Below, piece after piece: positions 8,028 through 16,130 of a stretch of 36,342 nt of DNA. Position 1 is the stretch's first letter. Each line of letters opens with the position of its first letter. The DNA is from a bacterium. Its GTDB lineage: Bacteria > Armatimonadota > Chthonomonadetes > Chthonomonadales > CAJBBX01. The notes beneath the pieces were generated by a model. The model was not told where the DNA came from. It searched no databases and saw only the letters and a program-made list of their open reading frames with translations. Location of the stretch: positions 1 through 36,342 of the forward strand of contig JAJZOL010000141.1 in NCBI GenBank assembly GCA_021811565.1, in the 5' to 3' direction. A program made the translations under genes and the position numbers.

Positions 8028-11000
8028 ATGAAACGAGTATGGCTGTTTTTTCCAATTCTGATCATGATGACATGCGAAGCGATGTCATCTCACGCCGCAA
8101 TGGAGATATCCTCCGGTTCTCTAAGGATATCTGCTGTTCGGCAAGGCGCGAATTGGGTTGGGTTCAATCTGTACGCTCATGGCAGGTTGGTCGCACCGGT
8201 GCGCTTGAGCAGCAACAGGATCATCATCGCCAAATTCTGCAAGGTGGAACGCAATCCCGCGCGCCTTGTTTTCTCCTCTCTGCAAGCCTTACCCGGATGT
8301 GGTCTGGAGTTAGGGAAGCGGGATAACATCTCCGTCACCTTGGTTCCAAAAATTCGCTATCCTCGCTTAGCCTTTCATATCACCGTACGCCGGTTCAATT
8401 CATCGAAATGGCTCGCTGTTGTGGGCAAATCCCCCTTCCATTTCCTGTCATTATACATGCCTCAAGCGATGGCATGGCACGCTATGGGATGGCTAAACGC
8501 CACTCCATTGGCCGACCGTTTCCCGCTGCTGGAGGATGTGCATATTGGCTCGCCGGAGTTATCCGCCTACCATTATAATCGAAACTGGAGCTATACTCCC
8601 GCACTCGGCGCACAGCCGGTCCCGGTTATCGGATTATGGGCTCCGCAAAAAAGTCTATACGCCGGATATGAGTTTCAATCCACCCGCATGACAGACAACA
8701 GCGAGAAGTTCGTGGCGACAGGCTACTGCTGGAAGGAGGCGTTGGCAGGAAAGACAGTCGCATACGATCGACAGTTTGTCAGCCTGGTCTATCCCTATGG
8801 CGGGGTGAGGTATCAGTATCTGGTCTTTCCAAAGCCGGGGGATTACATCGCTTCGCACTGCTATTTGATTTGGAGCCAATCTCTTCCCGCTTACAAGGAC
8901 CCCAATGAAATGCTCTGGAGTTTCCTCTGGAAAAGATACCGCGCCTATCTGCCGCAGGTCCCGAAGCGTGTCGATCTCTCCTGGATTCCAGGCGGCGATC
9001 GTTTGAAGGATTTCAACGGACCTCCGGACTGGGATTTCATAGGGGGCGTGGAAAAGCAATTTCAGACGCACGGGTCCAGGCTGATTTACGGTTGGAATAC
9101 CGTGGACGAGAGTATGGTGGATGTCCCGTATCGGGATAACGATACCACGCAATTGAATCACCTGCATCAAGTGGCGAATGAGCTTGTCGGTTACGCCAAA
9201 TGGTTTCGTATCCCGGAGATCGGAACCAATCCCACCCGTTTCCTCCCCGGTCCGCCCGCGACGCACGGTAAACCCCTCCCTTCGGATATCGCCTGCTACT
9301 GGGAGAAGCCGCTAACTGGAAGCTGGACCCCCGATTGGGGAGGCGCTGCGGTGACCACTCTGCACAACTGCAACGGTTTGGTAGCGGGAAGATTGCTGAT
9401 GGACTTGTATCGGGACGAAGGGGATGCTCAATATCTTCCTTTCGTGCAAGGGGCGTTTCACTGGGCGAGGGATTGGGCGTGGGAGCGAAACGGCTTCGCC
9501 GACGTGCCCTCGTCGCCTTTCGCCATAGACGGCTCCGTGTGCGAATCCTTCTGCCTGGATTACTACTTCACCTTCAAAAACAATCCCCTCTACGCTTCGG
9601 ATGCGAAGGAGGCGTTGCGGCTCGCGCGAAGCTTCGCCTATCGCTACATGACGATGTGGCCCTCGGATAACAATCGCGATGATAACATGGATTCCGCGTT
9701 CCTTTGGTCGGGGAATTCGGGTTGCGACTGGATCGGCACGCCCTCGGCGAACGAGATATGCGAGGATCTGGACACTTTGGGAATGGTGGCGGTGGAGACC
9801 GGAGACCCGATTTTAATGTATGCGTTGCAAGGTTCCTTTGATCGGTGGTCGGTGCTTTATCAGGACACGTATCATCGTTCCATCGAGGACTATCCTTCCT
9901 CGGAGATGGTGGAGCAATACGGGCTCTTCCCGGGCAATCCGTATTGGGAGGGGAAGCGATCCAATTACGGATTCTCCCAGCCTTTCCCGATGGAATGGCC
10001 TGTTGGAACCACCAAAATGCGGATATTGTGCGGGGAGAAGGCGGCGATGGCTTTCGACAAGGACGGAGCCGATACCGGCGTGACCGGATACCGATATCAA
10101 CCCGCCGGCAACCTCCTTTTTAAGGTTACGGGTTCGGTTAAAACCCCGTTTTCCGTCTCCCTCACCTGCCCGTTCGTGGATATCAGCGATAAGCAGGTGG
10201 CGATCATCAAAGCAGGCAAGAGAACGGAACTTCATGCGGGAACGGATTTCATCAGACCTCCGCAAGCCCTTTGGTCGCTGACAATCAACAACGTGTCCTG
10301 CGGTGACGAGGTCGTAATTGGAAATCCGAAAGCCGGTCTTCCAGCGCTTCCCTCAGAGCCGCCTTTGACCCGTCCGCTTCCCTCCTATGCGCCTCCATCC
10401 GGATTCCAATTCGCGCGTTTGAGGTTCAACGTTGTTCCGGATACCTCCTGGAGCCGCTTGAATTCATGGTCCGGATTATGGCGGGGAGTGCGATGGGTAT
10501 GCGGCGTTCCTTTCGAACTCGCCCCCGCAAGCAAAAAAAGCGCGATGAAGGGTCGGAGAAGACTGCTTTACCCCTTGAAAGCGGATGCAGTCTTCCTGCT
10601 TTTCAGTGACGGATCCGGTCCCGCGCCGGAGCTGATTTTACGCAGTGGGAAAAGAGTGGCAGTCTCATCCGATCACACCGGATTGGCGTGGCGAGCGTGG
10701 CCCCCCATCTATACGGCAAGACTTCTGATGGGCTGGGCTTCCATGAGCAATGATGAGGTAGTGGCGGTGGATGCTCGATCCCGATTGATATTTGCATGCA
10801 CCGGCGTCAGAATGGATCGTATCAATAAGGTGGATTTGGATTATTGTGTTGCGGATTTGAGGCGATTGAAGTCATTTGACCGGTTTGTTTCCGATATCCG
10901 CTCCAGTCTCGCCGATGTCCCCCGTAACAGCTTCGCCATCATTCCGCCCATCGGGTCGTCCGCTGCCGCGGCGTTGTTCGGAGCCACCGGCCTTTCCTAC

Positions 11001-11621
11001 GACAAGGCGGATATCCTCACGCCGGATGAGTTGGTGGACCCCAATTACTTCAACCCGAAAAAGTTTCCCATCGCATTTTTCGTGGACGGTGGAGAAGACT
11101 ACATCCAGACGGTAAAAACACCCGATGACGCCGCTGATGCCGTGGTGAATTACGTGAAAAACGGAGGGATGCTGGTCTATATGGTTGGCGGTCCCTCGCC
11201 TATGGCGTATGGAACAGGACCGAACGGATACATCCAGACAATACCCGCGCCGCTGACCAACCGGATGGATTTCCCGCTGGAAAACACCATCGAGACGCTC
11301 CCAAACGACAAGCTTACCGTGGAGGAGATACCCGGACAGACCGTGATTCCGAACCTTGCGAAATCGTTCCCTTATCCTGCGGGCGATCCCCGATTGAGGG
11401 CGCTTGTGAAAACCCATTTTCCCACCGGGGTGGTTTATCAGCCAATCTATCGCGTAGTGGGCGCAAGCGGCAAGAGTTACGGAGTCGCGTCGGCGATGAT
11501 GAGCTATCCAGGAGGGGGGAGAATCCTCTATATATCGGATGTACTCACATCCGATCCGAAATACGGACCACCCCTCATTGCAGGGGCGTTGGAGTGGATA
11601 AAAAAGGCGGAGGGAAGGTAG
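8028..11621 (+). CDS. Very large exported protein of unknown family, possible glycoside hydrolase with amidotransferase-like C-terminal domain
   Basis: The 1197-residue product begins MKRVWLFFPILIMMTCEAM, a Sec signal peptide, with GGGGGG about 5 bp before the ATG at 8028. The open frame extends upstream to 7854 inside the glycosidase gene, but those starts lack a signal peptide. Residues about 25-290 look like a beta-sandwich. Residues about 300-720 are Trp-, Asp- and Glu-rich with helical repeats suggesting an alpha/alpha barrel; conserved-looking acids lie in DESMVDVPYRDND (near 360) and ANEICEDLDT (near 575). Residues about 965-1197 resemble a ThuA/GATase-1-like Rossmann domain (IAFFVDGGEDY, VKNGGMLVYMVGG, GGGRILYISDV). 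It lies 64 bp after the GH140-like gene, so a role on the same polysaccharide is likely. The exact family is unknown to me. Confidence 0.75.
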   Translation: MKRVWLFFPILIMMTCEAMSSHAAMEISSGSLRISAVRQGANWVGFNLYAHGRLVAPVRLSSNRIIIAKFCKVERNPARLVFSSLQALPGCGLELGKRDNISVTLVPKIRYPRLAFHITVRRFNSSKWLAVVGKSPFHFLSLYMPQAMAWHAMGWLNATPLADRFPLLEDVHIGSPELSAYHYNRNWSYTPALGAQPVPVIGLWAPQKSLYAGYEFQSTRMTDNSEKFVATGYCWKEALAGKTVAYDRQFVSLVYPYGGVRYQYLVFPKPGDYIASHCYLIWSQSLPAYKDPNEMLWSFLWKRYRAYLPQVPKRVDLSWIPGGDRLKDFNGPPDWDFIGGVEKQFQTHGSRLIYGWNTVDESMVDVPYRDNDTTQLNHLHQVANELVGYAKWFRIPEIGTNPTRFLPGPPATHGKPLPSDIACYWEKPLTGSWTPDWGGAAVTTLHNCNGLVAGRLLMDLYRDEGDAQYLPFVQGAFHWARDWAWERNGFADVPSSPFAIDGSVCESFCLDYYFTFKNNPLYASDAKEALRLARSFAYRYMTMWPSDNNRDDNMDSAFLWSGNSGCDWIGTPSANEICEDLDTLGMVAVETGDPILMYALQGSFDRWSVLYQDTYHRSIEDYPSSEMVEQYGLFPGNPYWEGKRSNYGFSQPFPMEWPVGTTKMRILCGEKAAMAFDKDGADTGVTGYRYQPAGNLLFKVTGSVKTPFSVSLTCPFVDISDKQVAIIKAGKRTELHAGTDFIRPPQALWSLTINNVSCGDEVVIGNPKAGLPALPSEPPLTRPLPSYAPPSGFQFARLRFNVVPDTSWSRLNSWSGLWRGVRWVCGVPFELAPASKKSAMKGRRRLLYPLKADAVFLLFSDGSGPAPELILRSGKRVAVSSDHTGLAWRAWPPIYTARLLMGWASMSNDEVVAVDARSRLIFACTGVRMDRINKVDLDYCVADLRRLKSFDRFVSDIRSSLADVPRNSFAIIPPIGSSAAAALFGATGLSYDKADILTPDELVDPNYFNPKKFPIAFFVDGGEDYIQTVKTPDDAADAVVNYVKNGGMLVYMVGGPSPMAYGTGPNGYIQTIPAPLTNRMDFPLENTIETLPNDKLTVEEIPGQTVIPNLAKSFPYPAGDPRLRALVKTHFPTGVVYQPIYRVVGASGKSYGVASAMMSYPGGGRILYISDVLTSDPKYGPPLIAGALEWIKKAEGR

Positions 11622-11800
11622 AGGAAGGAAAACGACACGGTGATGCAACAACCGACAAAAATTGAAACATGATGGATTGTCGATACCGCGCGGGAGACCA
11701 AAAAGGGCATCCATACATAACGCTTATACGAGAGCTTTATAAATATCCCAAGAAGTGTCATCTCCATGACCGCTGGAACGCTCTCCGTGCATAGCATGGC
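11622..11800. other. Intergenic region between convergent genes
   Basis: No gene, clear terminator or repeat is supported here. An antisense open frame that extends into the end of the large exported-protein gene has no ribosome-binding site and looks like a shadow. Confidence 0.5.
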
Positions 11801-12040
11801 TCAATATTGCTTTTTTAATATCTTGGAGATGCGCATGGCTACGCCGAATATCAGCATAATGGTTATAACGATGTTAAAGATGGTCGGAAATTGATAACCC
11901 CTCTGGGTGTAAAAGCCGTAGCCTGCGATCATATAGATGATGATATATGTGATCCGATTTCCGTTTCTGTCCTTGAGATAGAGGTATAGATAAAATAGCC
12001 CGATTAGGACAAAATAAATCGAGGCTGCCATCATCAACAT
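11801..12040 (-). CDS. Small membrane protein, hypothetical
   Basis: The 79-residue product is mostly hydrophobic. One helix (AASIYFVLIGLFYLYLYL) is followed by the charged KDRNGNR, a second segment (ITYIIIYMIAGYGFYT), and a third (IFNIVITIMLIFGVAM) before a basic tail ISKILKKQY. Three membrane helices are therefore likely. I chose the ATG at 12040 because GGGAG lies 6 bp upstream. An in-frame ATG at 12148 would add 36 mostly polar residues and has a poorer ribosome-binding site. No family is recognised. It stands alone, convergent with the polysaccharide locus. Confidence 0.55.
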   Translation of the reverse strand: MLMMAASIYFVLIGLFYLYLYLKDRNGNRITYIIIYMIAGYGFYTQRGYQFPTIFNIVITIMLIFGVAMRISKILKKQY

Positions 12041-12284
12041 TTCGTTCTCCCAAATGAGGAATGGATATCCATCGTTTAAACACGCTATTCGACGCTTACT
12101 ATCGGCGAAATATTCCCGTTCGCCTCGAAAGCATGTTTCAGTAATCATACCCGAACCCAGCGCCTACGCGTCTCAAACGTTCATTTCCTCATGCGACATG
12201 GCGACGTAAGAGCTGCTACTCTTGCTTGACCTATGGTTTTATGATAGGCAAAGCCATCAGAATCGCTGGATAATGGCGAAGCTC

Positions 12285-12315
12285 AAAAAAGAAGAGGGAG
12301 ACAACTCCCTCCTCT
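12285..12315 (-). terminator. Intrinsic terminator of the ThuA-like gene
   Basis: On the minus strand a 10-bp stem with one G-U pair (arms at 12291-12300 and 12305-12314) and a 4-nt loop is followed by six T residues (complement of 12285-12290). It lies 18 bp past the stop of the ThuA-like gene. Confidence 0.85.
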
Positions 12316-12332
12316 TTGTGATTTATAGCGGA

Positions 12333-13085
12333 TTAGCTTCTTTTGCCGCACCAAAGGATCGCGTTTGCGAGAATGCGATGCACGGTCGGGTTGTGGAATG
12401 TGGGCACCGATTCATGCCCGGGGCGGAAGTAAAACACTCTTCCAATACCCTCTCCCTGTCCTTTTCCCCCTCCCGGTCCGGATGTGAAGTTGGGATCAAT
12501 TCCATCCCCCACGGTCCAGCACAGTCCGCTCGGGAAGGTGTCGCCGGAGAGCGGGTAGTAGGATTGGAAGATGGTGATCAAAGGCGCTGGAACATCAAAT
12601 GGCGCACCGTACATCTCCTCATGATCCAATGTGAAATCGGAGATGTCCTTCGCGATGGGATGCCAAGGGGCGCACACCCGAATACGCTCCTCCTCGGGAG
12701 GATTGTTCTCCCTCCAACCGCCTTTCAGGTGCCCGTTCGCACCCACGGTCTGTCGGAAAACCTTGGAGTAGTGTCCGGAATGTAGGACAATGAGTCCCAT
12801 TCCATGGTGATGCACCCTCTCCTTCACACGCTGCACCGTGGTGTCGCTCACTTCGCCGTGTCGGGCGTGCCCCCACCACATGAGAACATCCGCTTCCTCC
12901 AAAGCCTTTAGGGTGATTCCCTGTTCGGGTTCATCCAGATTGGCGGTTTTCACGACGATCTTTTCCGAAGCTATGGCGCCGATCCCTTCCGCGATAGCCC
13001 CGTTCAACGAGTTTGGATAGATTGATTTGGGAGCGTGGGAAGGATGCTCATCCCACGCCAGTACGCGCACTCTGTTTTCGGCCAT
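12333..13085 (-). CDS. ThuA-like protein (trehalose-utilisation / GATase-1-like fold)
   Basis: The 250-residue product reads MAENRVRVLAWDEHPSHAP at the start and continues with EADVLMWWGHARHGEVSD, GMGLIVLHSGHYSKVF and HPIAKDISDFTLDHEEMYG, the run of motifs typical of ThuA family proteins. Members adopt a class-I glutamine-amidotransferase-like fold and often sit in sugar-oxidation or disaccharide-utilisation loci. The biochemical reaction is not settled for most of them. The start at 13085 is chosen because AAGGAGG lies about 8 bp upstream; the open frame runs further to 13193 without a better site. The C-terminal domain of the large exported protein nearby also looks ThuA-like. No signal peptide is present. 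Confidence 0.88.
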   Translation of the reverse strand: MAENRVRVLAWDEHPSHAPKSIYPNSLNGAIAEGIGAIASEKIVVKTANLDEPEQGITLKALEEADVLMWWGHARHGEVSDTTVQRVKERVHHHGMGLIVLHSGHYSKVFRQTVGANGHLKGGWRENNPPEEERIRVCAPWHPIAKDISDFTLDHEEMYGAPFDVPAPLITIFQSYYPLSGDTFPSGLCWTVGDGIDPNFTSGPGGGKGQGEGIGRVFYFRPGHESVPTFHNPTVHRILANAILWCGKRS

Positions 13086-13215
13086 TGTAAGCCTCCTTTT
13101 GCTCTCGAATGAGTATGTATGCGATTTCCGTAAGACGTTGCATTGAAGGGAGATTGCATCCTTGAACGCGATCAAATAATGTTGATGTTGCAATCCCCTT
13201 TATTGGATGACGCTG

Positions 13216-13965
13216 CTAACTGGATGTCTCAAAATGGTAGCCGGAAGGCTCTCCCATCGCCATCGACTTTAATGCCTCTTCATTATGTAATGAAAATAGG
13301 CGATGTACGGGGCGAATCAACCCTTCGTCATGCATTCGGCTGAGCACGCTGGAGACCCTTTCTCTATTGGCTCCAATAAGGTCGGCGATCTCCTGATGGG
13401 TTAGCCGCAATCGTATTAATCGATGACCTAGGTTGGTGCGTCCCGGGTATTCGTCGGCAAGGCGAAGGATTAACCGGGCAAGACGCACGGAAACAGGATA
13501 AAAGAGCGTGTCTTCGATTTTATTTTCAATTCGTCTTCGACGCAATCCTATCAACTTGCTGATATGCAACGATGCGACGGGATTTTGAGAGATCAAATTG
13601 CTCAAGTAGGATTTCGGCACGATGCAAAGGAGGCAATCGTCCTGCGCCTCTGCCATCTCCTGACGAGTATCCTCGCCCAGTACTGTCATCTCTCCGAATA
13701 TCTCGCCAGGCTTCAGGATGTCAAGCGTCAAACGTCGCCCCATAGACGTCAAACGAGACAGTCGCACGTGCCCCTCCTTGATGAGGTAAATGCTGTCGGC
13801 GACCTCGTCCGGGAAGTAGATCACCTTACCCTTCGGCGCTCGCACCATATTCGCGCTGGTCGCCATGCGCATGAGGTCTTCCTCGTTCAGGCAGGGGAAG
13901 AAATTATAGTGTCGCAAATACCATATGGCTTCGTTTGCAGGTTTATACCCACGCTTAATCGCCAT
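13216..13965 (-). CDS. Crp/Fnr family transcriptional regulator
   Basis: The 249-residue product has an N-terminal cyclic-nucleotide-binding-like beta barrel (about residues 20-135, with VIYFPDEVADSIYLIKEGHVRLSR and LKPGEIFGEMTVLGE), a long dimerisation helix (about 140-165), and a C-terminal winged helix with the recognition segment THQEIADLIGANRERVSSVL. The Cys residues near the N-terminus are not arranged like the FNR iron-sulphur cluster, so the signal sensed is unknown. It is divergent from the Met-rich repeat-protein gene. A palindrome in the shared 160-bp region makes autoregulation and control of that neighbour plausible, but this is inference. Confidence 0.93.
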   Translation of the reverse strand: MAIKRGYKPANEAIWYLRHYNFFPCLNEEDLMRMATSANMVRAPKGKVIYFPDEVADSIYLIKEGHVRLSRLTSMGRRLTLDILKPGEIFGEMTVLGEDTRQEMAEAQDDCLLCIVPKSYLSNLISQNPVASLHISKLIGLRRRRIENKIEDTLFYPVSVRLARLILRLADEYPGRTNLGHRLIRLRLTHQEIADLIGANRERVSSVLSRMHDEGLIRPVHRLFSLHNEEALKSMAMGEPSGYHFETSS

Positions 13966-14021
13966 TTTTCAAGCGTCCTTCACTCGCCCACTCACCGGAA
14001 ATTTTTTCAAACCACCCTAAT

Positions 14022-14037
14022 TGTATCCTATGATACA
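14022..14037. promoter_or_regulatory. Candidate Crp/Fnr operator palindrome
   Basis: A perfect 16-bp palindrome TGTATC-N4-GATACA sits in the 160-bp region between the divergent Crp/Fnr regulator and the Met-rich protein gene. Its size and symmetry fit Crp/Fnr-type operators, which usually have two 5-6 bp half-sites. It differs from the classical FNR and CRP consensus. Binding by the adjacent regulator is inferred only from proximity. Confidence 0.5.
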
Positions 14038-14125
14038 TAAATTTGAACGCGATAAGCAGTATTGTAGGGTGATGTAGAATGGATATTTTATACACCATCC
14101 CTAAGGGAAAGAAGGAGGTAGGTAA

Positions 14126-15070
14126 ATGCTTGGAAAAAAGTTTTTGTTGATTGGAGCCGCGATGTATTTTATCGCGCTCGGAGTAATTGCCGGAGCGCAA
14201 GGGGTCGAGACTATGGATATGAACAATATGCCCTACGCCAAGGTGAAGTCGATGCTTTCAAATCCATCCATGGCGATGAAAGCGATGCAAATGGCCAAGA
14301 AGAACCACGTACTAATGATGAGCGGCATGCCGGTTCAAGGGAAGTCAGTGACTTGGAAGGGCGAACTGACCGGAGCCAACTGCTATCTTAGTTCGGGGTT
14401 ACACGGTCACAATCACGCGTTGTGCTCCAAAGCCTGCGTATATGCGGGAACTCCCATCCTTTTCCTGCACAGTGGTAAGACCTACGTTGTGCTCACCGCA
14501 AAGGATGGTATGGCGTTGCCCGAGGCTGCTTACGACGATCTGGGGCAACCCGGTGTGACGATTACCGGCGTGACACTAAAGAGCCATGGAATGAATGCAA
14601 TTGCAATTCAATCGGTGAGTTCCGGGGCGATGTCCGGCGGACAGGGTATGAATATGATGGATATGAACAATATGCCCTACGCCAAGGTCAAAGCGACGCT
14701 TTCCGATCCATCCATGGCGATGAAAGCTATGCAAATGGCGAAAAAGAACCACGTCCTGCTGATGGCAGGGATGCCGGTACAGGGAAAGTCAGTGACATGG
14801 AAGGGCGAACTGACCGGTGCCAACTGTTACCTTAGCGCGGGACTTCACGGTCACAATCACGCGTTGTGCTCCAAAGCCTGTGTGTTTGCTGGTACCCCCA
14901 TCCTATTTCTGCACGGAGGGCGAACATATTTGGTGTTGACAGCCAAGGACGGAAAGCCGTTGCCTGATGCGGCGTATGACGCTCTGGGACAACCAGGAGT
15001 GACGGTTACCGGCGTGACGCTCAATAGTCATGGCGTACTCGCAATCGCCATTCAGTCGGTGAGCCGCTGA
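14126..15070 (+). CDS. Exported Met-rich protein with two 148-residue repeats, putative metal-binding
   Basis: The 314-residue product has a signal peptide (MLGKKFLLIGAAMYFIALGV, ending near residue 25) and then two near-identical units starting at residues 30 and 178. Each unit has a Met-rich helix (SMAMKAMQMAKKN), then GELTGANCYL, HGHNHALCSKAC, AGTPILFL and a beta-rich end. The Cys and His residues are conserved in both units (first: Cys86, His93, His95, His97, Cys100, Cys104; second: +148). A Met-rich stretch plus Cys/His cluster in an exported protein suggests copper or another soft metal, but I know no characterised homologue. The start is supported by GAAGGAGGTAGG. Possibly controlled by the divergent Crp/Fnr regulator. 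Confidence 0.82.
   Translation: MLGKKFLLIGAAMYFIALGVIAGAQGVETMDMNNMPYAKVKSMLSNPSMAMKAMQMAKKNHVLMMSGMPVQGKSVTWKGELTGANCYLSSGLHGHNHALCSKACVYAGTPILFLHSGKTYVVLTAKDGMALPEAAYDDLGQPGVTITGVTLKSHGMNAIAIQSVSSGAMSGGQGMNMMDMNNMPYAKVKATLSDPSMAMKAMQMAKKNHVLLMAGMPVQGKSVTWKGELTGANCYLSAGLHGHNHALCSKACVFAGTPILFLHGGRTYLVLTAKDGKPLPDAAYDALGQPGVTVTGVTLNSHGVLAIAIQSVSR
14213..15067 (+). repeat. Tandem intragenic duplication, period 444 bp
   Basis: Unit one starts at 14213 and unit two at 14657. The offset is exactly 148 codons. Long stretches are identical at DNA level, for example around the HGHNHALCSKAC coding segment, so the duplication is either recent or kept uniform by gene conversion. Confidence 0.9.
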
Positions 15071-15086
15071 GATATTTGTGAATTTT

Positions 15087-15119
15087 GGGTGCGATGAAAC
15101 CTTCGTCTTCACCGCACCC
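15087..15119 (+). terminator. Hairpin after the Met-rich protein gene, possible terminator
   Basis: GGGTGCG-A-TGAA pairs with TTCA-C-CGCACCC across a short loop, 16 bp past the stop codon. No strong U-tract follows, so termination is likely but not certain. Confidence 0.5.
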
Positions 15120-15351
15120 GGCTTCAATTCCCTCCCCTCCATATGCATCTTTGAATGTTTTTCCTCATCTCGAAGCCCTTGTCAAACCCATTGACTGTGC
15201 CGGTATAAAGATCACCCGATTCAACCTTTGGCTGTAAGGTTGACATTGCTACAAATGAAAGTGTAGTCTATCCGTAAAACTTTTTTAGCAAGGAAAAAAT
15301 TCAGGATACCTGATTAACGAATGAGATTTATGAATATTCGAGGTGATAAAA

Positions 15352-15612
15352 ATGATTGGATTGAAAATTCTCCTAGGCTTGATATTGACTACTACGGTCA
15401 CTAACGTCTCCGCCACCCATCTAATGAGTCAGTGTGTTAAAGCGACCTCGAAGATAAAAATGCTTGGATGCATTATGCGGTTAACGATTGATTTCGGCGG
15501 CGGCGGGGGTCCTATGAATGCGGTGAAAAGGGTCGAGAATTACCGGCGAGAATGGCCGCCTGCCGGCGGATGCATTCAGAATCTCTCCGCCGCCGGGAGC
15601 AGTAAAGGTTGA
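15352..15612 (+). CDS. Small exported protein, hypothetical
   Basis: The 86-residue product starts MIGLKILLGLILTTTVTNVS, then AT-HL, a good Sec signal peptide with a possible cleavage after VSA. The short mature part contains two Cys residues, a Gly-rich run FGGGGG and a basic stretch. GAGGTGA lies 5 bp before the ATG at 15352; a GTG at 15343 in the same frame is a weaker alternative. No family is recognised. A TTGACA at 15239-15244 with a poor -10 may be its promoter. It sits at the start of the AT-rich accessory island, and it could also be a decayed remnant of a longer gene. Confidence 0.42.
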   Translation: MIGLKILLGLILTTTVTNVSATHLMSQCVKATSKIKMLGCIMRLTIDFGGGGGPMNAVKRVENYRREWPPAGGCIQNLSAAGSSKG

Positions 15613-15751
15613 TAAGCTGAATTAACGCAGCGCCCTTTGGCTTACCGAGCTAATCATCACCAGGAAAAGCGCTTTAGAATACTGCATGAGTCATGGTTCG
15701 TTATTTAAATGGATTGTGTGGCTGTACGAGGCAATCAGAGGAAAATAAGCA

Positions 15752-16084
15752 ATGAATACTAAGCGCACTTATTCACCGGGAAACCACGGGACAAGGCGTT
15801 ATCGGACATCATATTGGCTCGCGCTGATCTCCTTGGCGCATCCGGCGGGAATTGGCGGATGCACCTATATTGAATACAGCCACAAAAATCATCCTCAAAT
15901 GATGGCATCAAGACCCAGCGCCCGGAATAATCTCGGGGTCATAAGTAACAGTGTCTCGAAGGGTGACGGTGGTGCATCGCAAGCAGAGGCAAGCGGACCC
16001 ATTAGGTGGAGATATTCAGTCTATGGGTTGGTTGATAACCCTGTCATTGTTGGTTTCTTGCTGTTTTGTGTGGGTCAACGATAG
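15752..16084 (+). CDS. Doubtful small lipoprotein-like gene, 3' end replaced by an IS end
   Basis: The 110-residue frame has AGAGGAA about 9 bp before its ATG and a hydrophobic stretch ending in a lipobox-like AGIGGC near residue 37. The last residues (from about FLLFCVGQR) are encoded by the inverted-repeat end of an ISL3 element that begins at 16052. The natural C-terminus has therefore probably been lost and the frame ends in foreign sequence. No family is recognised. Treat this as a possible truncated gene rather than a functional one. Confidence 0.33.
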   Translation: MNTKRTYSPGNHGTRRYRTSYWLALISLAHPAGIGGCTYIEYSHKNHPQMMASRPSARNNLGVISNSVSKGDGGASQAEASGPIRWRYSVYGLVDNPVIVGFLLFCVGQR

Positions 16085-16130
16085 GCGAGTATCTCCTCAT
16101 TGAACTCATTCCATCCCTCAAAAGATGCTT
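16052..16130 (+). mobile_element. ISL3-type left-end remnant
   Basis: The segment begins with a variant of the ISL3 terminal repeat found at 18271 (the shared core CTGTTTTGTGTGGGT is identical). It continues to align loosely through the IS 5' untranslated region, including AACTCATT, before similarity stops ahead of the transposase start. No transposase coding sequence remains. Confidence 0.7.

Noticed and set aside
11528-11797. Minus-strand open frame of 89 codons over the end of the large exported-protein gene
   Set aside because: It is antisense to a well-supported gene and lacks a ribosome-binding site.
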